Of a stretch of 64,000 nt of DNA, positions 26,253 to 36,188 are shown in pieces. This DNA comes from Clostridium sp. (GTDB taxonomy: Bacteria; Bacillota; Clostridia; Clostridiales; Clostridiaceae), in NCBI RefSeq assembly GCF_022482905.1, contig NZ_JAKVOI010000001.1, positions 1,613,958-1,677,957 of the forward strand, written 5' to 3'. How positions within the stretch are numbered: position 1 is the stretch's first letter; every line of letters starts with the position of its first letter. Under the pieces are notes generated by a model that made no database searches, had not been told where the DNA came from, and saw only the letters and a program-made list of their open reading frames with translations. The position numbers and the translations under genes were made by a program.

Positions 26253-27944
26253 TCAGATCTTGAATTTTTTCACCATTTGACCAAGTTGTTCAAACATCCC
26301 CGTCTGCTGCTTAGAAGAAGCAGCTATTTTCTTCATGTCCTCCATCGTTTTTGATATATTGTCCTTTATTACATCTGTACTTTCAGAAGATTTCTGTGCA
26401 TTTTCAGTCATACCCTGGATCGCCTCACCTACCTGATCCATCGTAGCTGTAAGTTCTTCAGCCATGGAAGCTATGTCATCCGACATCTTGTTTACAAAAT
26501 CCGCATCATTAAGATAGCTGTCCCCAACCTTTCTCAGACTGTCGAGCTCCGGATTTATCTCTTCATTTATGAAAGTAAGTATTTCACTTCCTGTACCTGC
26601 CATATTTTTAAATGCCTCCTGAACCTTCAAAATAGTATCTTGAATTCCGGATACAGCTTCTTTTGACTGTTCTGCAAGCCTTCTGACCTCTTCGGCAACT
26701 ACTGCAAATCCCTTTCCGTGTTCTCCCGCCCTTGCAGCTTCTATAGCAGCATTCAGTGCAAGGAGATTTGTCTGCTCCGCAATAGCTGCGACTGTATCGG
26801 ACATGAACTTTATATCCTCTACAACCTTTCCGTCTTCAATCGCCTGTAATATTTTCTTTTCCTTTTCGCCGTACATGTCCTCTATTTTTTTGAGGGACTT
26901 TTTACCCTTTTCCTGAAGCTCCACCGCTCTCTTCCTGGCTTCACCCGAATTTTCACTTCCATCAAGAGCTCTTGAAGAAAGTTCATTTATACTGGAATTC
27001 ACTTCTTCCACGGAAGCACTTATTTCCTCCGAAGAGGCACTTGTTTCCTGTACTCCGTTGAGTATGATTTCAGTTGAATCACTTATATTTTTGAATTCCA
27101 CCGCAATTTTCCCGGATGATCCAGCCAAATCACTATTTGACTTATTTAGATCTTCGGAACAATTCACTATACCCTTGAGAAGCCCGGACAAATTTTCTTT
27201 CATCAAATTTAATGAGTGAGTTAACTCTCCTATCTCATCATTTCTCTTCAAAAACTTTTCTGGAACTTCAGCCGTAAAATCTCCTTCAGCATACTTCTTA
27301 AGTTCGGAACTGACTATATTGATAGGTCTGGCCACATTGTCGGAAAGCACCTTTGCACATACAATATTGATTACAAGCATTCCTATGAAAAGTATCATGG
27401 ATGCAGTCACTATAAATACTATGACATCCCTTCCCTGGGATATTGACATGGCACTTACGCTGCCCTCATTTTTGACAAGCTGATCCAGATTGCTGAAGAG
27501 CTGCTTTTCCTGTCTGCTGAATTCAGCCATTTCCTCATCTGGCACCTGTGTTATATCTCCCCTGAACAATATCATGTTCAATTGCGCAAAATATGTACTT
27601 GAATTCCGGTCCATGCTTTTAAGCAGTTCCTTGTCCGCCTGAGCCATGATCAAGGGCTGTATATTCTTTCTGTACTTCTTGTATTCCTCTTCTGCCTCAC
27701 TGATCGATTTTTTCCTAGTTTCTATATCCGACCCGTTCTTCATGAATTTCAGATCCCTGGTATTTATCCCGCAGGAATTTATGGAATTTCTCATGTTCTC
27801 GGCAGTATTCAGAACAATATTTGTATTCCACGTAGTCTCCAGAATCCTGACCTTCGATATTATACCGATCAAAAATATGAGTGAAAAAGCACTCACTAAA
27901 ATAAACGCTGAAAATATTTTTCCTCTAAATTTCAATTTTTTCAA
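26253..27944 (-). CDS. Methyl-accepting chemotaxis protein
   Basis: The 563-residue protein is a transmembrane chemoreceptor. It has a membrane helix at about 11-31, a periplasmic four-helix-type sensor (about 32-180) without a Cache signature, a second helix at about 183-208, a HAMP domain, and a long cytoplasmic coiled coil. The signalling tip near 387-420 reads [20 protein letters not shown] and then [18 protein letters not shown], fully conserved. The C-terminus lacks the CheR-binding pentapeptide. The start is TTG at 27944 with GGGGG 8 bases upstream. It is the only intact chemoreceptor in the window; no che operon is present. Confidence 0.93.
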   Translation of the reverse strand: MKKLKFRGKIFSAFILVSAFSLIFLIGIISKVRILETTWNTNIVLNTAENMRNSINSCGINTRDLKFMKNGSDIETRKKSISEAEEEYKKYRKNIQPLIMAQADKELLKSMDRNSSTYFAQLNMILFRGDITQVPDEEMAEFSRQEKQLFSNLDQLVKNEGSVSAMSISQGRDVIVFIVTASMILFIGMLVINIVCAKVLSDNVARPINIVSSELKKYAEGDFTAEVPEKFLKRNDEIGELTHSLNLMKENLSGLLKGIVNCSEDLNKSNSDLAGSSGKIAVEFKNISDSTEIILNGVQETSASSEEISASVEEVNSSINELSSRALDGSENSGEARKRAVELQEKGKKSLKKIEDMYGEKEKKILQAIEDGKVVEDIKFMSDTVAAIAEQTNLLALNAAIEAARAGEHGKGFAVVAEEVRRLAEQSKEAVSGIQDTILKVQEAFKNMAGTGSEILTFINEEINPELDSLRKVGDSYLNDADFVNKMSDDIASMAEELTATMDQVGEAIQGMTENAQKSSESTDVIKDNISKTMEDMKKIAASSKQQTGMFEQLGQMVKKFKI

Positions 27945-28083
27945 AGATACATCCCCCTTAAATCATAAAAGTTCTATAAGAGCATTATTACCATAATACT
28001 ACTAAGTTTCAAAATAATCTATCATATTTGTATAATAAATGATATTATATCTTTATAAAATTTGCAAAGGGATGTATTCAAAC

Positions 28084-28545
28084 ATGTATAACTATCTTAC
28101 AAAAAAAGCTATAGACAAACTAAACCAGGAAATAGAACACAGAAAAGTAATCGTCAGACGAAAGATAAATGAAGATCTGAAGGAAGCACGGGCACAGGGG
28201 GATTTAAGTGAAAATTTCGAATACAAATCGGCAAAAAGGGACAGGGCACACAACGAGAGCAGAATAAGGTACCTCGAGAAAATGATAAAAACGGCAAAAA
28301 TAATAGAGGACACTGCAGCAGACAATGAAGTCGGCATCGGCAAAACAGTGTACCTCAAATTTGAAGATGAAGCTGAAGCAGAAAAATTTTTCATAGTAAC
28401 CACAATAGAAGCAGATCCTCTAAACAACAGGATCAGCATAGAGTCACCCCTCGGTTCCGCCATATACAGGCATACCACGGGAGAAAAAATTACTGTCAAA
28501 TCACCTGACGGCATATATTCTGTTACCATACAGGCTATAGAATGA
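28084..28545 (+). CDS. GreA-family transcription elongation factor
   Basis: GreA proteins reactivate backtracked RNA polymerase by RNA cleavage. The protein (153 residues) has the N-terminal antiparallel coiled coil with the acidic tip ARAQGDLSENFEY (canonical GreA has GDLSENAEY), and a C-terminal FKBP-like domain (about 80-153) with SPLGSAIYRHTTGEKITV. The tip acidic residues are kept, so cleavage activity is plausible. An upstream frame to 28039 lacks a ribosome site; AAAGGG precedes ATG 28084. It is a stand-alone copy that may be a paralogue of the main greA, which often sits near lysS. Confidence 0.85.
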   Translation: MYNYLTKKAIDKLNQEIEHRKVIVRRKINEDLKEARAQGDLSENFEYKSAKRDRAHNESRIRYLEKMIKTAKIIEDTAADNEVGIGKTVYLKFEDEAEAEKFFIVTTIEADPLNNRISIESPLGSAIYRHTTGEKITVKSPDGIYSVTIQAIE

Positions 28546-28660
28546 TGTATTATTTGTAAAGTTTAGATTTTGTTTATAATTAGTTTATATAAAATAGAGA
28601 CTTGTATTTTAAAATATAATCAGGAGGTACTTCCAGACAAGCAAAAAGGAGATGTAAAAA

Positions 28661-29896
28661 ATGAAGCTAGGTAAAAAAACAGCCATTGCAATAAGTTTTA
28701 CCGTTGGAACACTGATGTTTGCCACCACTGCCTTTGCCGAAGTCACATCCAAAAGCGGCTATGACCAGCTGAAGGACTCATTGAAATATACTGCAAAGGC
28801 CTGCACCGGTGAACTTTCGAACTATACTGTCGATGCATCCTTTGTGGTAAAGGACGGCTCAGCCACAATATACTCAAGCAGCTATTTATCCAGGGTCGAT
28901 GTATCAAATAAATCAAAGGAGGATACAACCACAACCTATACAGGTTCAAAGAAAACCGAATCCTATCACTATACAGACAAAAAAAGTATGATAATAAAGG
29001 ATACGGGATCATCTACCTACTATGTGACCAATTTCCCGGATGGCACAAAATGGGACATAAAAAATCCCTTTGAGGAGGACAGGGCTTCAGACATTGAAAA
29101 AATAGCAGATGCCCTTGTAGGAAGTCTCAAGGATTCAGTTGCCGTAAATGTAAAACAGGATGGAAGCAGGGAAATTTCAGGTTCTCTTACCAATACACAA
29201 ATTCCATCCCTCATAAACGCACTTGTATCCTTTCAGGTCAAGGATTCATTTGGGAGGAACAACGACGGTATAAATGCCCCACAGCTTACAGACAATATTT
29301 TCGTGAAGAACATCAAGGGAAATGTAGTTACAGATAAAACTGGATTGATTAAAAATGTACTCGGATCAGGAGTCCTTTCAGGTACGGATAAAAATGGACA
29401 AAATCACAACCTGACTTTCGAACTGCTTGTAAAAATGGAGAACATCAATTCAAGCTCAGTGAAAAAGCCGGATCTTTCAGGTAAAAAGACAATAGTTCAA
29501 ACCGGGCAATCTTCGTCGGAAAAGTTTTCCAATCCGGAAAAGTATATCGGGAAATACAGTCAAAATATAGTAATCGAAAAGGACGGAAAATTTGTGAAAA
29601 TTGGAGAAGGAACCGTAACTATTGAAAAAATAAACTCCAACACTGTAAGCGGAACCTATGAAGCAAAATATATAAAGGGCTATGAAGATAAAAATGAAAA
29701 CTTCAAGTTCAGCGGCAGCCCTGACAAGCAAAGCGGCGGGGGTGGTTTCAATGCAAACATTACTGCCAGCATCGGCTCAAATGAAACTGCAAAGGGAAGC
29801 CTTTATCTCAATTCCACCAATGCAAATATAAGCTTCTATATAGATGGAAGCGGCCCAATGAGTTCTGATTCACAGTACAACAGAGTATTCGACTAA
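28661..29896 (+). CDS. Secreted protein of unknown function
   Basis: I do not recognise a family. The 411-residue protein has a classical signal peptide (basic start, hydrophobic core about 9-24, cleavage near AFAE). The mature part is rich in Ser, Thr, Lys and Gly. The first portion (about 60-130) has a dense Ser/Thr/Tyr segment; the second (about 290-411) looks like repeated short beta strands, with a GKYSQNIVIEKDGKF hairpin and a Gly-rich SGGGGFNAN turn, perhaps a beta-barrel or lipocalin-like fold. No anchor, lipobox or wall-binding repeat is seen. It has its own ribosome site (AAAGGAG before ATG 28661) and is followed by a terminator, so it is separate from the ABC operon 125 bases downstream. 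Confidence 0.75.
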   Translation: MKLGKKTAIAISFTVGTLMFATTAFAEVTSKSGYDQLKDSLKYTAKACTGELSNYTVDASFVVKDGSATIYSSSYLSRVDVSNKSKEDTTTTYTGSKKTESYHYTDKKSMIIKDTGSSTYYVTNFPDGTKWDIKNPFEEDRASDIEKIADALVGSLKDSVAVNVKQDGSREISGSLTNTQIPSLINALVSFQVKDSFGRNNDGINAPQLTDNIFVKNIKGNVVTDKTGLIKNVLGSGVLSGTDKNGQNHNLTFELLVKMENINSSSVKKPDLSGKKTIVQTGQSSSEKFSNPEKYIGKYSQNIVIEKDGKFVKIGEGTVTIEKINSNTVSGTYEAKYIKGYEDKNENFKFSGSPDKQSGGGGFNANITASIGSNETAKGSLYLNSTNANISFYIDGSGPMSSDSQYNRVFD

Positions 29897-29938
29897 TAAT
29901 GATATCAAGCTCAAAGAATGAATATCAAACTAAAATGT

Positions 29939-29968
29939 GAAGATTTTCGGTTAATACCGAAAGTCTTC
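29939..29968 (+). terminator. Intrinsic terminator after the secreted protein
   Basis: GAAGATTTTCGGT (29939-29951) pairs with ACCGAAAGTCTTC (29956-29968), one GU pair and a 4-base loop, followed by a short T-rich tail. It separates the secreted protein from the ABC operon. Confidence 0.7.
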
Positions 29969-30021
29969 CAAATTTTATATTCAAACTACGATAATCGAGT
30001 TTTAAAAAGGAAGGTGTATAG

Positions 30022-30747
30022 ATGGAAACGGTCATTGAAATAAAAAATCTGTGCAAAAGGTTCAAAAACGGCAGAGGCATAGAAAATATAAATCTCGACA
30101 TACATAAGGGGGAAATATTTGGATTTCTGGGACCGAACGGTGCCGGAAAAACTACGGCCATGAAAATAATGACGGGACTCATGAAACCGGATACTGGAGA
30201 TGTCAGAATACTCGGCCACAGCATTTTGTCGGAATTCGAAAAGGCAATCTACAATGTTGGATGTATTATAGAAACTGCAGAAGCCTATCCTTATCTCACG
30301 GCTTTTGAGAATCTGAAGCAGTTTTCACGATATTACAAAGATGTGGACAATTCCAGAATTGAAGAGGTTCTTGAAATTGTGGGACTTATAAAGCACAGGG
30401 ATGAAAAGCCTGTAAAATTCTCTCTTGGAATGAAACAGCGGCTTGGAATTGCATCCGTACTACTGTCCAGGCCCCAGATCATAATTTTAGATGAGCCGCT
30501 TAACGGAATGGATGTAGAGGGAATGCTGAATGTAAGAAATATAATAAAAGATCTTTCGGAAAATGAGAATACTACTTTTTTTATTTCAAGTCATCTCATA
30601 CATGACATTGAACTTACCTGCAGCCGCATAGGCATTTTATACGGCGGCAAAATCATAAATGTAGATACTACGGAAAACATATTGAGCAATTATGCTTCTC
30701 TTGAAAATTATTTTGTCAGCGAGGTGGATAGAAATGGTAAGATTTAA
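30022..30747 (+). CDS. ABC transporter ATPase (bacitracin/lantibiotic-immunity type)
   Basis: The 241-residue ATPase has Walker A GPNGAGKT (residues 37-44), the signature FSLGMKQR (133-140), and Walker B IIILDEP (153-159), followed by the SSHLIHDIE H-loop. Similarity is to the BcrA/LanF group that exports antimicrobial peptides, but substrate is not determinable from sequence. Its stop overlaps the permease start by 14 bases, and a two-component system follows, which fits an operon that senses and removes a peptide. Confidence 0.93.
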   Translation: METVIEIKNLCKRFKNGRGIENINLDIHKGEIFGFLGPNGAGKTTAMKIMTGLMKPDTGDVRILGHSILSEFEKAIYNVGCIIETAEAYPYLTAFENLKQFSRYYKDVDNSRIEEVLEIVGLIKHRDEKPVKFSLGMKQRLGIASVLLSRPQIIILDEPLNGMDVEGMLNVRNIIKDLSENENTTFFISSHLIHDIELTCSRIGILYGGKIINVDTTENILSNYASLENYFVSEVDRNGKI

Positions 30748-31486
30748 ACAGGCTCTGATAAATGAAATTGAAAAACTATATAAAAAGAAAAAAGCAATAG
30801 CGGCAGTTGTACTTTCACTTGTCTTTATAATATTCGGCCAGATCTTCATATCCGTAGTGAGAAACAACTTTGGCGTCCAGGGTGTGTCAAGCAGTGAGTT
30901 TCCCCTGTTTATACTTTCCATAATCATAAACACACTGCTCCCTCTTTTTGCATCACTTGTAACTATAGATAGTTTTTCCGGCGAATTTTCTCAGAACACC
31001 ATGAAAATAACCCTTACAAGACCTGTCAGCAGGTTAAAATTGTATTCGGCAAAAATAGCAGCCATATGTATGTTCATATTGTCGGTTTTAATACTTTCCA
31101 TGTTGTTTTCCATAATATCCGGCCTTATATTCAATTCAAACTCCCTCAACCTCCCGGATATACTTAAAATAATAATTTCATACATAGTAACTCTGCTTCC
31201 CATGGTAGTTCTATGTCTTGTAATTGCACTGCTTGCCAATATACTCAAAAGCGGAACAGCTGTGTTTTTTTTGTCCATACTTATTTTCATAGGCTTCAAA
31301 GCCCTTGAAGTTTTTTTCCCTGCCTATTCCGGCATTTTATTTACATCCATGTTCGGGTGGTACAACATATGGATCATGGACAATCTTCCCCTGCTCAAAA
31401 TTTTTCGCGGCTTCATGATGATGCTCAGTTATGCTATAATACTGTTTACAGCCGGATACTACATGTTTGACAAAAAAGATTTCTGA
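30734..31486 (+). CDS. ABC-2 type transporter permease
   Basis: The 250-residue membrane partner of the preceding ATPase has six predicted helices (about 20-40, 55-75, 98-123, 130-160, 165-185 and 222-242). A frame start at 30692 lies inside the ATPase gene; the ATG at 30734, in GGATAGAAATGG context, gives a typical N-terminus (MVRFKQALINEIEKLYKKK). The ABC-2 type is common in BcrB/LanE permeases. Confidence 0.88.
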   Translation: MVRFKQALINEIEKLYKKKKAIAAVVLSLVFIIFGQIFISVVRNNFGVQGVSSSEFPLFILSIIINTLLPLFASLVTIDSFSGEFSQNTMKITLTRPVSRLKLYSAKIAAICMFILSVLILSMLFSIISGLIFNSNSLNLPDILKIIISYIVTLLPMVVLCLVIALLANILKSGTAVFFLSILIFIGFKALEVFFPAYSGILFTSMFGWYNIWIMDNLPLLKIFRGFMMMLSYAIILFTAGYYMFDKKDF

Positions 31487-31503
31487 TTACAGGAAGGGTA
31501 AAA

Positions 31504-32970
31504 ATGGATATAAAGAAGCGCCTTATTATCTACAATAATCTGACTATAATAATTCCATTTATAATTACAGGTATAGTTGCCTTCATATTTATATTTGTCT
31601 CTTCAGAATTTTTCAACAGCAGCGTAACCTACAAGGACTTCAAAAGAGTCTCCCTTGTAGAGTCGGAGCTGCTGAATGTATCCAAGGATATAGCAAAATC
31701 AGGTTCCAAAGATATCAAACAGGATGTTGAATTTCAAAAATACATCCTGGGAAAGCTTTCAACCATAAACGGCAGGATCATAATAGTCAAGGACGGGGAA
31801 ATTGTATTCTCTTCAAAAGGCCTCGAGAAAATAGATACGGCAAAAGCTCTGGAAGAATCGGACAGCAGAAACAGAAGCTCCCTGCAGATAGAGAATACCC
31901 ATTACTCCATTGACAGCTTTCCACTCATATTCAAAGATGGACATTCCGGAAGAGCTGTATTCCTTGTCCCCGCTGCATTTGAGCCGGATATTTTCAAAAA
32001 CTTCATCACTGCCCTAGTTGTGACATTTCTCGTATCTTTTATACTGATGAGTGTAATCATATCCTATATATTTTCCAAAAAAATACTGGAGCCCATTTCA
32101 GATCTGAAAAAAGCCATGGAAAAAATAAGCCGCGGCGATCTTGATTGTGAAATTGCAGAAACCGGAGATATGGAAATAAAGGAACTTTGCGCTGATTTCG
32201 AAAAGATGAGGATACAGTTGAAGGATTCTGTAAGAATGAGAATGAAATACGATGAAAACAGGAAAATGCTTGTATCCAGCATATCCCATGACCTGAAAAC
32301 CCCTATAACTTCAATAGAGGGTTATGTTCAGGGAATTCTGGATGGTGTGGCAAACACACCTGAAAAATCAGAGCATTATCTGAATACAATAGCTTCAAAG
32401 GCAAAGCAGATTGATTCAATGATCAATGACCTTCTGCTGTATTCAAAGCTGGATTTAGGGCAGATCCCCTTTTCCTATGAGAAAACCGATATTGTGGAAT
32501 ACTTGAGCTGCTGTGTTGAGGAAAGCAAATTTGAACTGGAAAAATCGAACATAGGCATATCATTTGAAAACAAGCTGAAAAATACATTTTTTCTGATGAT
32601 CGACAGGAAAAGATTTATGAGGGTGATATTGAACATTATAGACAATTCCAGAAAATACATGGACAAAGAATTCGGCATTATAAAAATAATCTTAAGAGAT
32701 ACAAAGACAAGTGTTATAATTGAAATCAAAGACAATGGCTGCGGAATCAGCAAAGATGACCTTAATAAAGTATTCAGCAGATTCTACAGGTCCGATTCTT
32801 CAAGGAGCAATGCCAGAGGAAGCGGACTCGGGCTTGCAATAGCAAAGGAGATTGTCCAGGGGCACAATGGAAACATATGGGCTGCTTCCAGCGCATCTGA
32901 GGGTACAAGCATAATAATATCACTTGCAAAATACAAAGGAGAATACCATGAAAAAGATTTTGATAATTGA
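31504..32970 (+). CDS. Sensor histidine kinase of the ABC operon
   Basis: The 488-residue kinase has a first helix at about 13-33, an extracellular sensor (about 35-165), a second helix at about 168-190, HAMP (about 190-245), an H-box SSISHDLKTPITS with His262, and an ATPase domain with N-box, DNGCGISKDDL (G1) and GSGLGLAIA (G2). It is a large-sensor (BaeS/ResE-like) kinase, not the short BceS type. It overlaps the response regulator gene. Likely signal: cell-envelope stress or the exported peptide. Confidence 0.93.
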   Translation: MDIKKRLIIYNNLTIIIPFIITGIVAFIFIFVSSEFFNSSVTYKDFKRVSLVESELLNVSKDIAKSGSKDIKQDVEFQKYILGKLSTINGRIIIVKDGEIVFSSKGLEKIDTAKALEESDSRNRSSLQIENTHYSIDSFPLIFKDGHSGRAVFLVPAAFEPDIFKNFITALVVTFLVSFILMSVIISYIFSKKILEPISDLKKAMEKISRGDLDCEIAETGDMEIKELCADFEKMRIQLKDSVRMRMKYDENRKMLVSSISHDLKTPITSIEGYVQGILDGVANTPEKSEHYLNTIASKAKQIDSMINDLLLYSKLDLGQIPFSYEKTDIVEYLSCCVEESKFELEKSNIGISFENKLKNTFFLMIDRKRFMRVILNIIDNSRKYMDKEFGIIKIILRDTKTSVIIEIKDNGCGISKDDLNKVFSRFYRSDSSRSNARGSGLGLAIAKEIVQGHNGNIWAASSASEGTSIIISLAKYKGEYHEKDFDN

Positions 32971-33637
32971 AGACGATCTTAGCATAGCGGAGCTTCAGAA
33001 GGACTATCTTGAGCTAAATAAATTTAAAGTTACAATATGCACGGATGGAATAAAAGGGCTGGATACGCTGGTCAAAGAGGATTTCGACCTGCTGATTCTG
33101 GATATCATGCTTCCAGAAATAGACGGATACAGTATACTGAAGAGCATACGCGACAAAAAAGACATACCGGTTCTCCTCGTCTCTGCAAAGAAGGAGGAAA
33201 TCGACAGAATAAAAGGATTTACCCTGGGAGCGGATGACTATATTACAAAACCTTTCAGTCCGGGCGAGCTGGTGGCGAGGGTAAAGTCACATATAAACAA
33301 CTACGAGAGGATAAAAAACAAATTTGCAAAAAAGAGAGACAGTATAACAATACGCGGACTTGAAATATTCAGGGATTCCATGCAGGTATTTGTAAACGGA
33401 AATGAAGTGGAGCTGGCACAAAAAGAATTTGAACTCCTGCTGTATATGGCGGAAAATCCAAACAGGGTGTTCAGCAGGGAAACCCTGTTTGAAAAGATCT
33501 GGGGGCTTGATTCTCTCGGAGACAATGCAACCGTTACAGTTCACATAAGAAGAATCCGCGAAAAAATAGAGACATCACCTTCCGAACCCCAGTACATAGA
33601 GACAGTATGGGGGGCAGGCTACCGGATGAGAGCTTAA
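32948..33637 (+). CDS. OmpR-family response regulator
   Basis: The 229-residue regulator has a receiver domain with Asp9/Asp10, phospho-acceptor Asp52 in LILDIMLPEIDGY, and the SAKKEE Lys. The C-terminal winged helix (about 130-229) has the family pattern LYMAENPNRVFSRETLFEKI and TVHIRRIREKIE. Its ATG at 32948 has AAAGGAG upstream and lies inside the end of the kinase gene (23 bases overlap). It probably controls the ABC genes upstream. Confidence 0.95.
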   Translation: MKKILIIEDDLSIAELQKDYLELNKFKVTICTDGIKGLDTLVKEDFDLLILDIMLPEIDGYSILKSIRDKKDIPVLLVSAKKEEIDRIKGFTLGADDYITKPFSPGELVARVKSHINNYERIKNKFAKKRDSITIRGLEIFRDSMQVFVNGNEVELAQKEFELLLYMAENPNRVFSRETLFEKIWGLDSLGDNATVTVHIRRIREKIETSPSEPQYIETVWGAGYRMRA

Positions 33638-33653
33638 AAAGGCCATCTCATCC
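33624..33653 (+). terminator. Hairpin overlapping the response regulator stop
   Basis: GGATGAGA (33624-33631) pairs with TCTCATCC (33646-33653) around 14 bases. The first arm is in the last codons of the gene. A T run follows only 9 bases later (33663 on), so efficiency is doubtful. Confidence 0.45.
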
Positions 33654-33659
33654 ATCAGT

Positions 33660-34814
33660 TCATTTTTTTATGGATCCATCTACAAATTTCTTGTGCTTCT
33701 TGTTTTTATACATAAGCTTGTCAACACGGCTTATATACTCCTCCGGGGTTATTGGATTATTAAAATCATATATTTCATATCCATAGCTGAAACTCAAATT
33801 GTAAGTCCTCTTTGACGAAAAATTGTGTCTTTCAAAAGAATTGTATATCCTGCCTATAACCTTTTCAACAATTCTCTTGCTGCCTGTATTTAGAAATATT
33901 ATGAATTCATCTCCCCCGTAACGCGTTATAAAATCATCCCTGCGTATGCTTGACCTTATCAGCTTGACCACTGTTATAAGCGCCCTGTCGCCTTCTCTGT
34001 GTCCATACATGTCATTTATATTTTTAAATTCATCAAGGTCTATAAAAATAATGGAAAATCTCCTGAAGTTATTCTTTTTCATCCTGTTTTTCAGATAAGT
34101 CTTCAGTCTGATGCGTGTCCATGCTCCTGTAAGTATATCCAGCTGCGACATCTCGTGCTGGAAAAGTATATATATTATGATAAACGAATATGCAGAAATG
34201 CTCCATACAACAAGCAGTCCATACATGCCAAGCTGAATTGCTCCTCCAATAGAGCCAAAAATCAGAACCATGACAAGTGGTATAAATTCAGTACTTATCA
34301 TCATTTTTCTGTTTTTAAAAACATATACCAGACTGCATATCATATAAAAATAAGTACATGCCACAGGTATAAAAATCATGGGCTGTCTTATATACACATT
34401 GCCCTGCGTAATCTTGAATACAAGGTCAAAATGCAGTGTGAGAACCGAAACAACAGCATTGAGTATCAATGGTGAAATCAGCAGCATCTTTTTTATGGAC
34501 AGGCTTTCTTCACCTTTATTTTCCCCTATCCACTCCCGGACAAACAGAAACCACAGATATGAAATAACCGGACCAAAAACAAATAAAATTACATTTAATA
34601 TCATCGATACCGGCAAAAGCCAGTTCAAGGATATTCCATCTATAATACAGGTTACAGTCTCCACAATGATTTCAATCGTATTAATACTGAACAGCAGCAG
34701 ATATATTCTGTTTTTTCTGTCAATCCTGTCCAGATAATTTTGAATATATATTAAAAAAATTATGGAGACAACAGCTGCAATAACATTATTTTCAATTCTT
34801 AATGCTATATGCAT
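33660..34814 (-). CDS. Diguanylate cyclase with membrane sensor
   Basis: The 384-residue enzyme makes c-di-GMP. The N-terminal half is a membrane module with six or seven helices (about 8-215, 7TM-like). The GGDEF domain (about 225-384) has the intact active motif GGDEF (300-304), the metal site DLDEFKNINDMYGH, and an inhibitory I-site RRDD (291-294) five residues before it, so product feedback is expected. No EAL domain is attached. Its ATG shares a base with the hom stop (34814), so both are on one transcript. Confidence 0.94.
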   Translation of the reverse strand: MHIALRIENNVIAAVVSIIFLIYIQNYLDRIDRKNRIYLLLFSINTIEIIVETVTCIIDGISLNWLLPVSMILNVILFVFGPVISYLWFLFVREWIGENKGEESLSIKKMLLISPLILNAVVSVLTLHFDLVFKITQGNVYIRQPMIFIPVACTYFYMICSLVYVFKNRKMMISTEFIPLVMVLIFGSIGGAIQLGMYGLLVVWSISAYSFIIIYILFQHEMSQLDILTGAWTRIRLKTYLKNRMKKNNFRRFSIIFIDLDEFKNINDMYGHREGDRALITVVKLIRSSIRRDDFITRYGGDEFIIFLNTGSKRIVEKVIGRIYNSFERHNFSSKRTYNLSFSYGYEIYDFNNPITPEEYISRVDKLMYKNKKHKKFVDGSIKK

Positions 34815-36112
34815 TACCTGAAATCTTCTATTCTTATAATATTATCTATTTTAATAACTGATTCAAGACTGACAATTTCCTTTACTGCAGCATCTATATC
34901 CGCCTGTTTTGTCCTGTGTGTAATCATGATTATAGTAACTTCCCCTTTTGAATTTTCATCACCTTTCTGTATTACAGAACGAAGACTCACGTTATACCTT
35001 CCCAGAATGGTTGTTATTTCTCCAAGCACTCCCGACCTGTCAAGCACATTCACTCTTATATAAAATTTGCTCTCGCTCTGCCCTATATCCATTATTTCCC
35101 TGTCCCACAAGTTGTTTTTTACCACAGGATTGCTGTTTTCAATATCCACATTGTTTCTCAGCATTGAAATAATATCACCTACAACGGCACTTCCTGTTGG
35201 AAGGCTTCCAGCTCCCCTTCCATAAAACATAAGATCTCCTACTGCATTTCCCTTTATAAATATGGCATTGAAGGAATCATATACATTTGCAAGGGGATGT
35301 TCTTTTGGAATCATTGTAGGATGCACCCTGAGCTCTAGTTTGCCATCGCTGTCCTTTGCAATTGCAAGCATCTTTATTACCATGTCGAACTTTCTGGCAT
35401 ACTTTATATCCGTGGATTGAATCTTTGTAATACCTTCCCTGTATACACTGTTGACGTCAATCTTGGTTCCGAAAGCCAGCGAGGAAAGTATGGCAAGTTT
35501 ATACTGGGCATCAAAACCTTCAACGTCAGACGTCGGATCAGCTTCGGCATAACCCATGTCCTGTGCCTGCTTCAGGGCTACGTCAAAATCCATCCTCTCA
35601 AGCTGCATCTTTGTAAGTATATAATTCGTAGTACCATTTACTATGCCGTATAGTTCTCTTATCTTGTTGGCAGTCAGACTTTCCTCAATACCATTTATTA
35701 TGGGTATGCCGCCGGCCACACTTGCCTCGTAGTTGAACATTACCCCCATGCTGTCGGCCTTGTGGAAAAGCCTGTCACCATCAGTTGCAATGAGCATCTT
35801 GTTTGCAGTTACTATATGCTTCTTTCTGTCCATGCACTTCAATATATATTCCCGTGCCGGCTCTATACCTCCCATAACTTCAACTACAATTTTAATTGAA
35901 TCGTCCTCGAGTATATCATTGATATCCGTAGTTATAACATCATCGGGGATATCAATTTCCCTCTCCTTGTTCTTATCCTTCACAAGGATTTTACCGATTT
36001 CAATTTCATACCCGGATCTCTTCATTATCTCCTTTTTATTGGAGTACAGTATTATCCAGACTCCCATACCTACGTTTCCAAGTCCCATAAGCGCTATTCT
36101 AATCTTCTTCAT
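34814..36112 (-). CDS. hom: Homoserine dehydrogenase with ACT domain
   Basis: The enzyme reduces aspartate semialdehyde to homoserine, the branch point to threonine and methionine. The 432-residue protein has an N-terminal NAD(P)-binding loop MGLGNVGMG, the VTANKMLI segment, the catalytic domain with SDVEGFDAQYKLAILSSLAFG, and a C-terminal ACT domain (about 350-432) for feedback control. It is complete. No thrB or thrC lies next to it; instead a PilZ gene precedes and a diguanylate cyclase follows. Confidence 0.96.
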   Translation of the reverse strand: MKKIRIALMGLGNVGMGVWIILYSNKKEIMKRSGYEIEIGKILVKDKNKEREIDIPDDVITTDINDILEDDSIKIVVEVMGGIEPAREYILKCMDRKKHIVTANKMLIATDGDRLFHKADSMGVMFNYEASVAGGIPIINGIEESLTANKIRELYGIVNGTTNYILTKMQLERMDFDVALKQAQDMGYAEADPTSDVEGFDAQYKLAILSSLAFGTKIDVNSVYREGITKIQSTDIKYARKFDMVIKMLAIAKDSDGKLELRVHPTMIPKEHPLANVYDSFNAIFIKGNAVGDLMFYGRGAGSLPTGSAVVGDIISMLRNNVDIENSNPVVKNNLWDREIMDIGQSESKFYIRVNVLDRSGVLGEITTILGRYNVSLRSVIQKGDENSKGEVTIIMITHRTKQADIDAAVKEIVSLESVIKIDNIIRIEDFR

Positions 36113-36188
36113 ATCTATTTTCCTTTCATAAAACTCCGATTTATAAATATTATTTTACCACATTTATACTAGAAATTAAGAGTAAATA

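Noticed and set aside
27945-28050. Sigma-28 promoter before the chemoreceptor at 27944
   Set aside because: No CCGATAA-like -10 with a TAAA partner was found; only a weak sigma-A-like TTGAAA/TAATAA pair.
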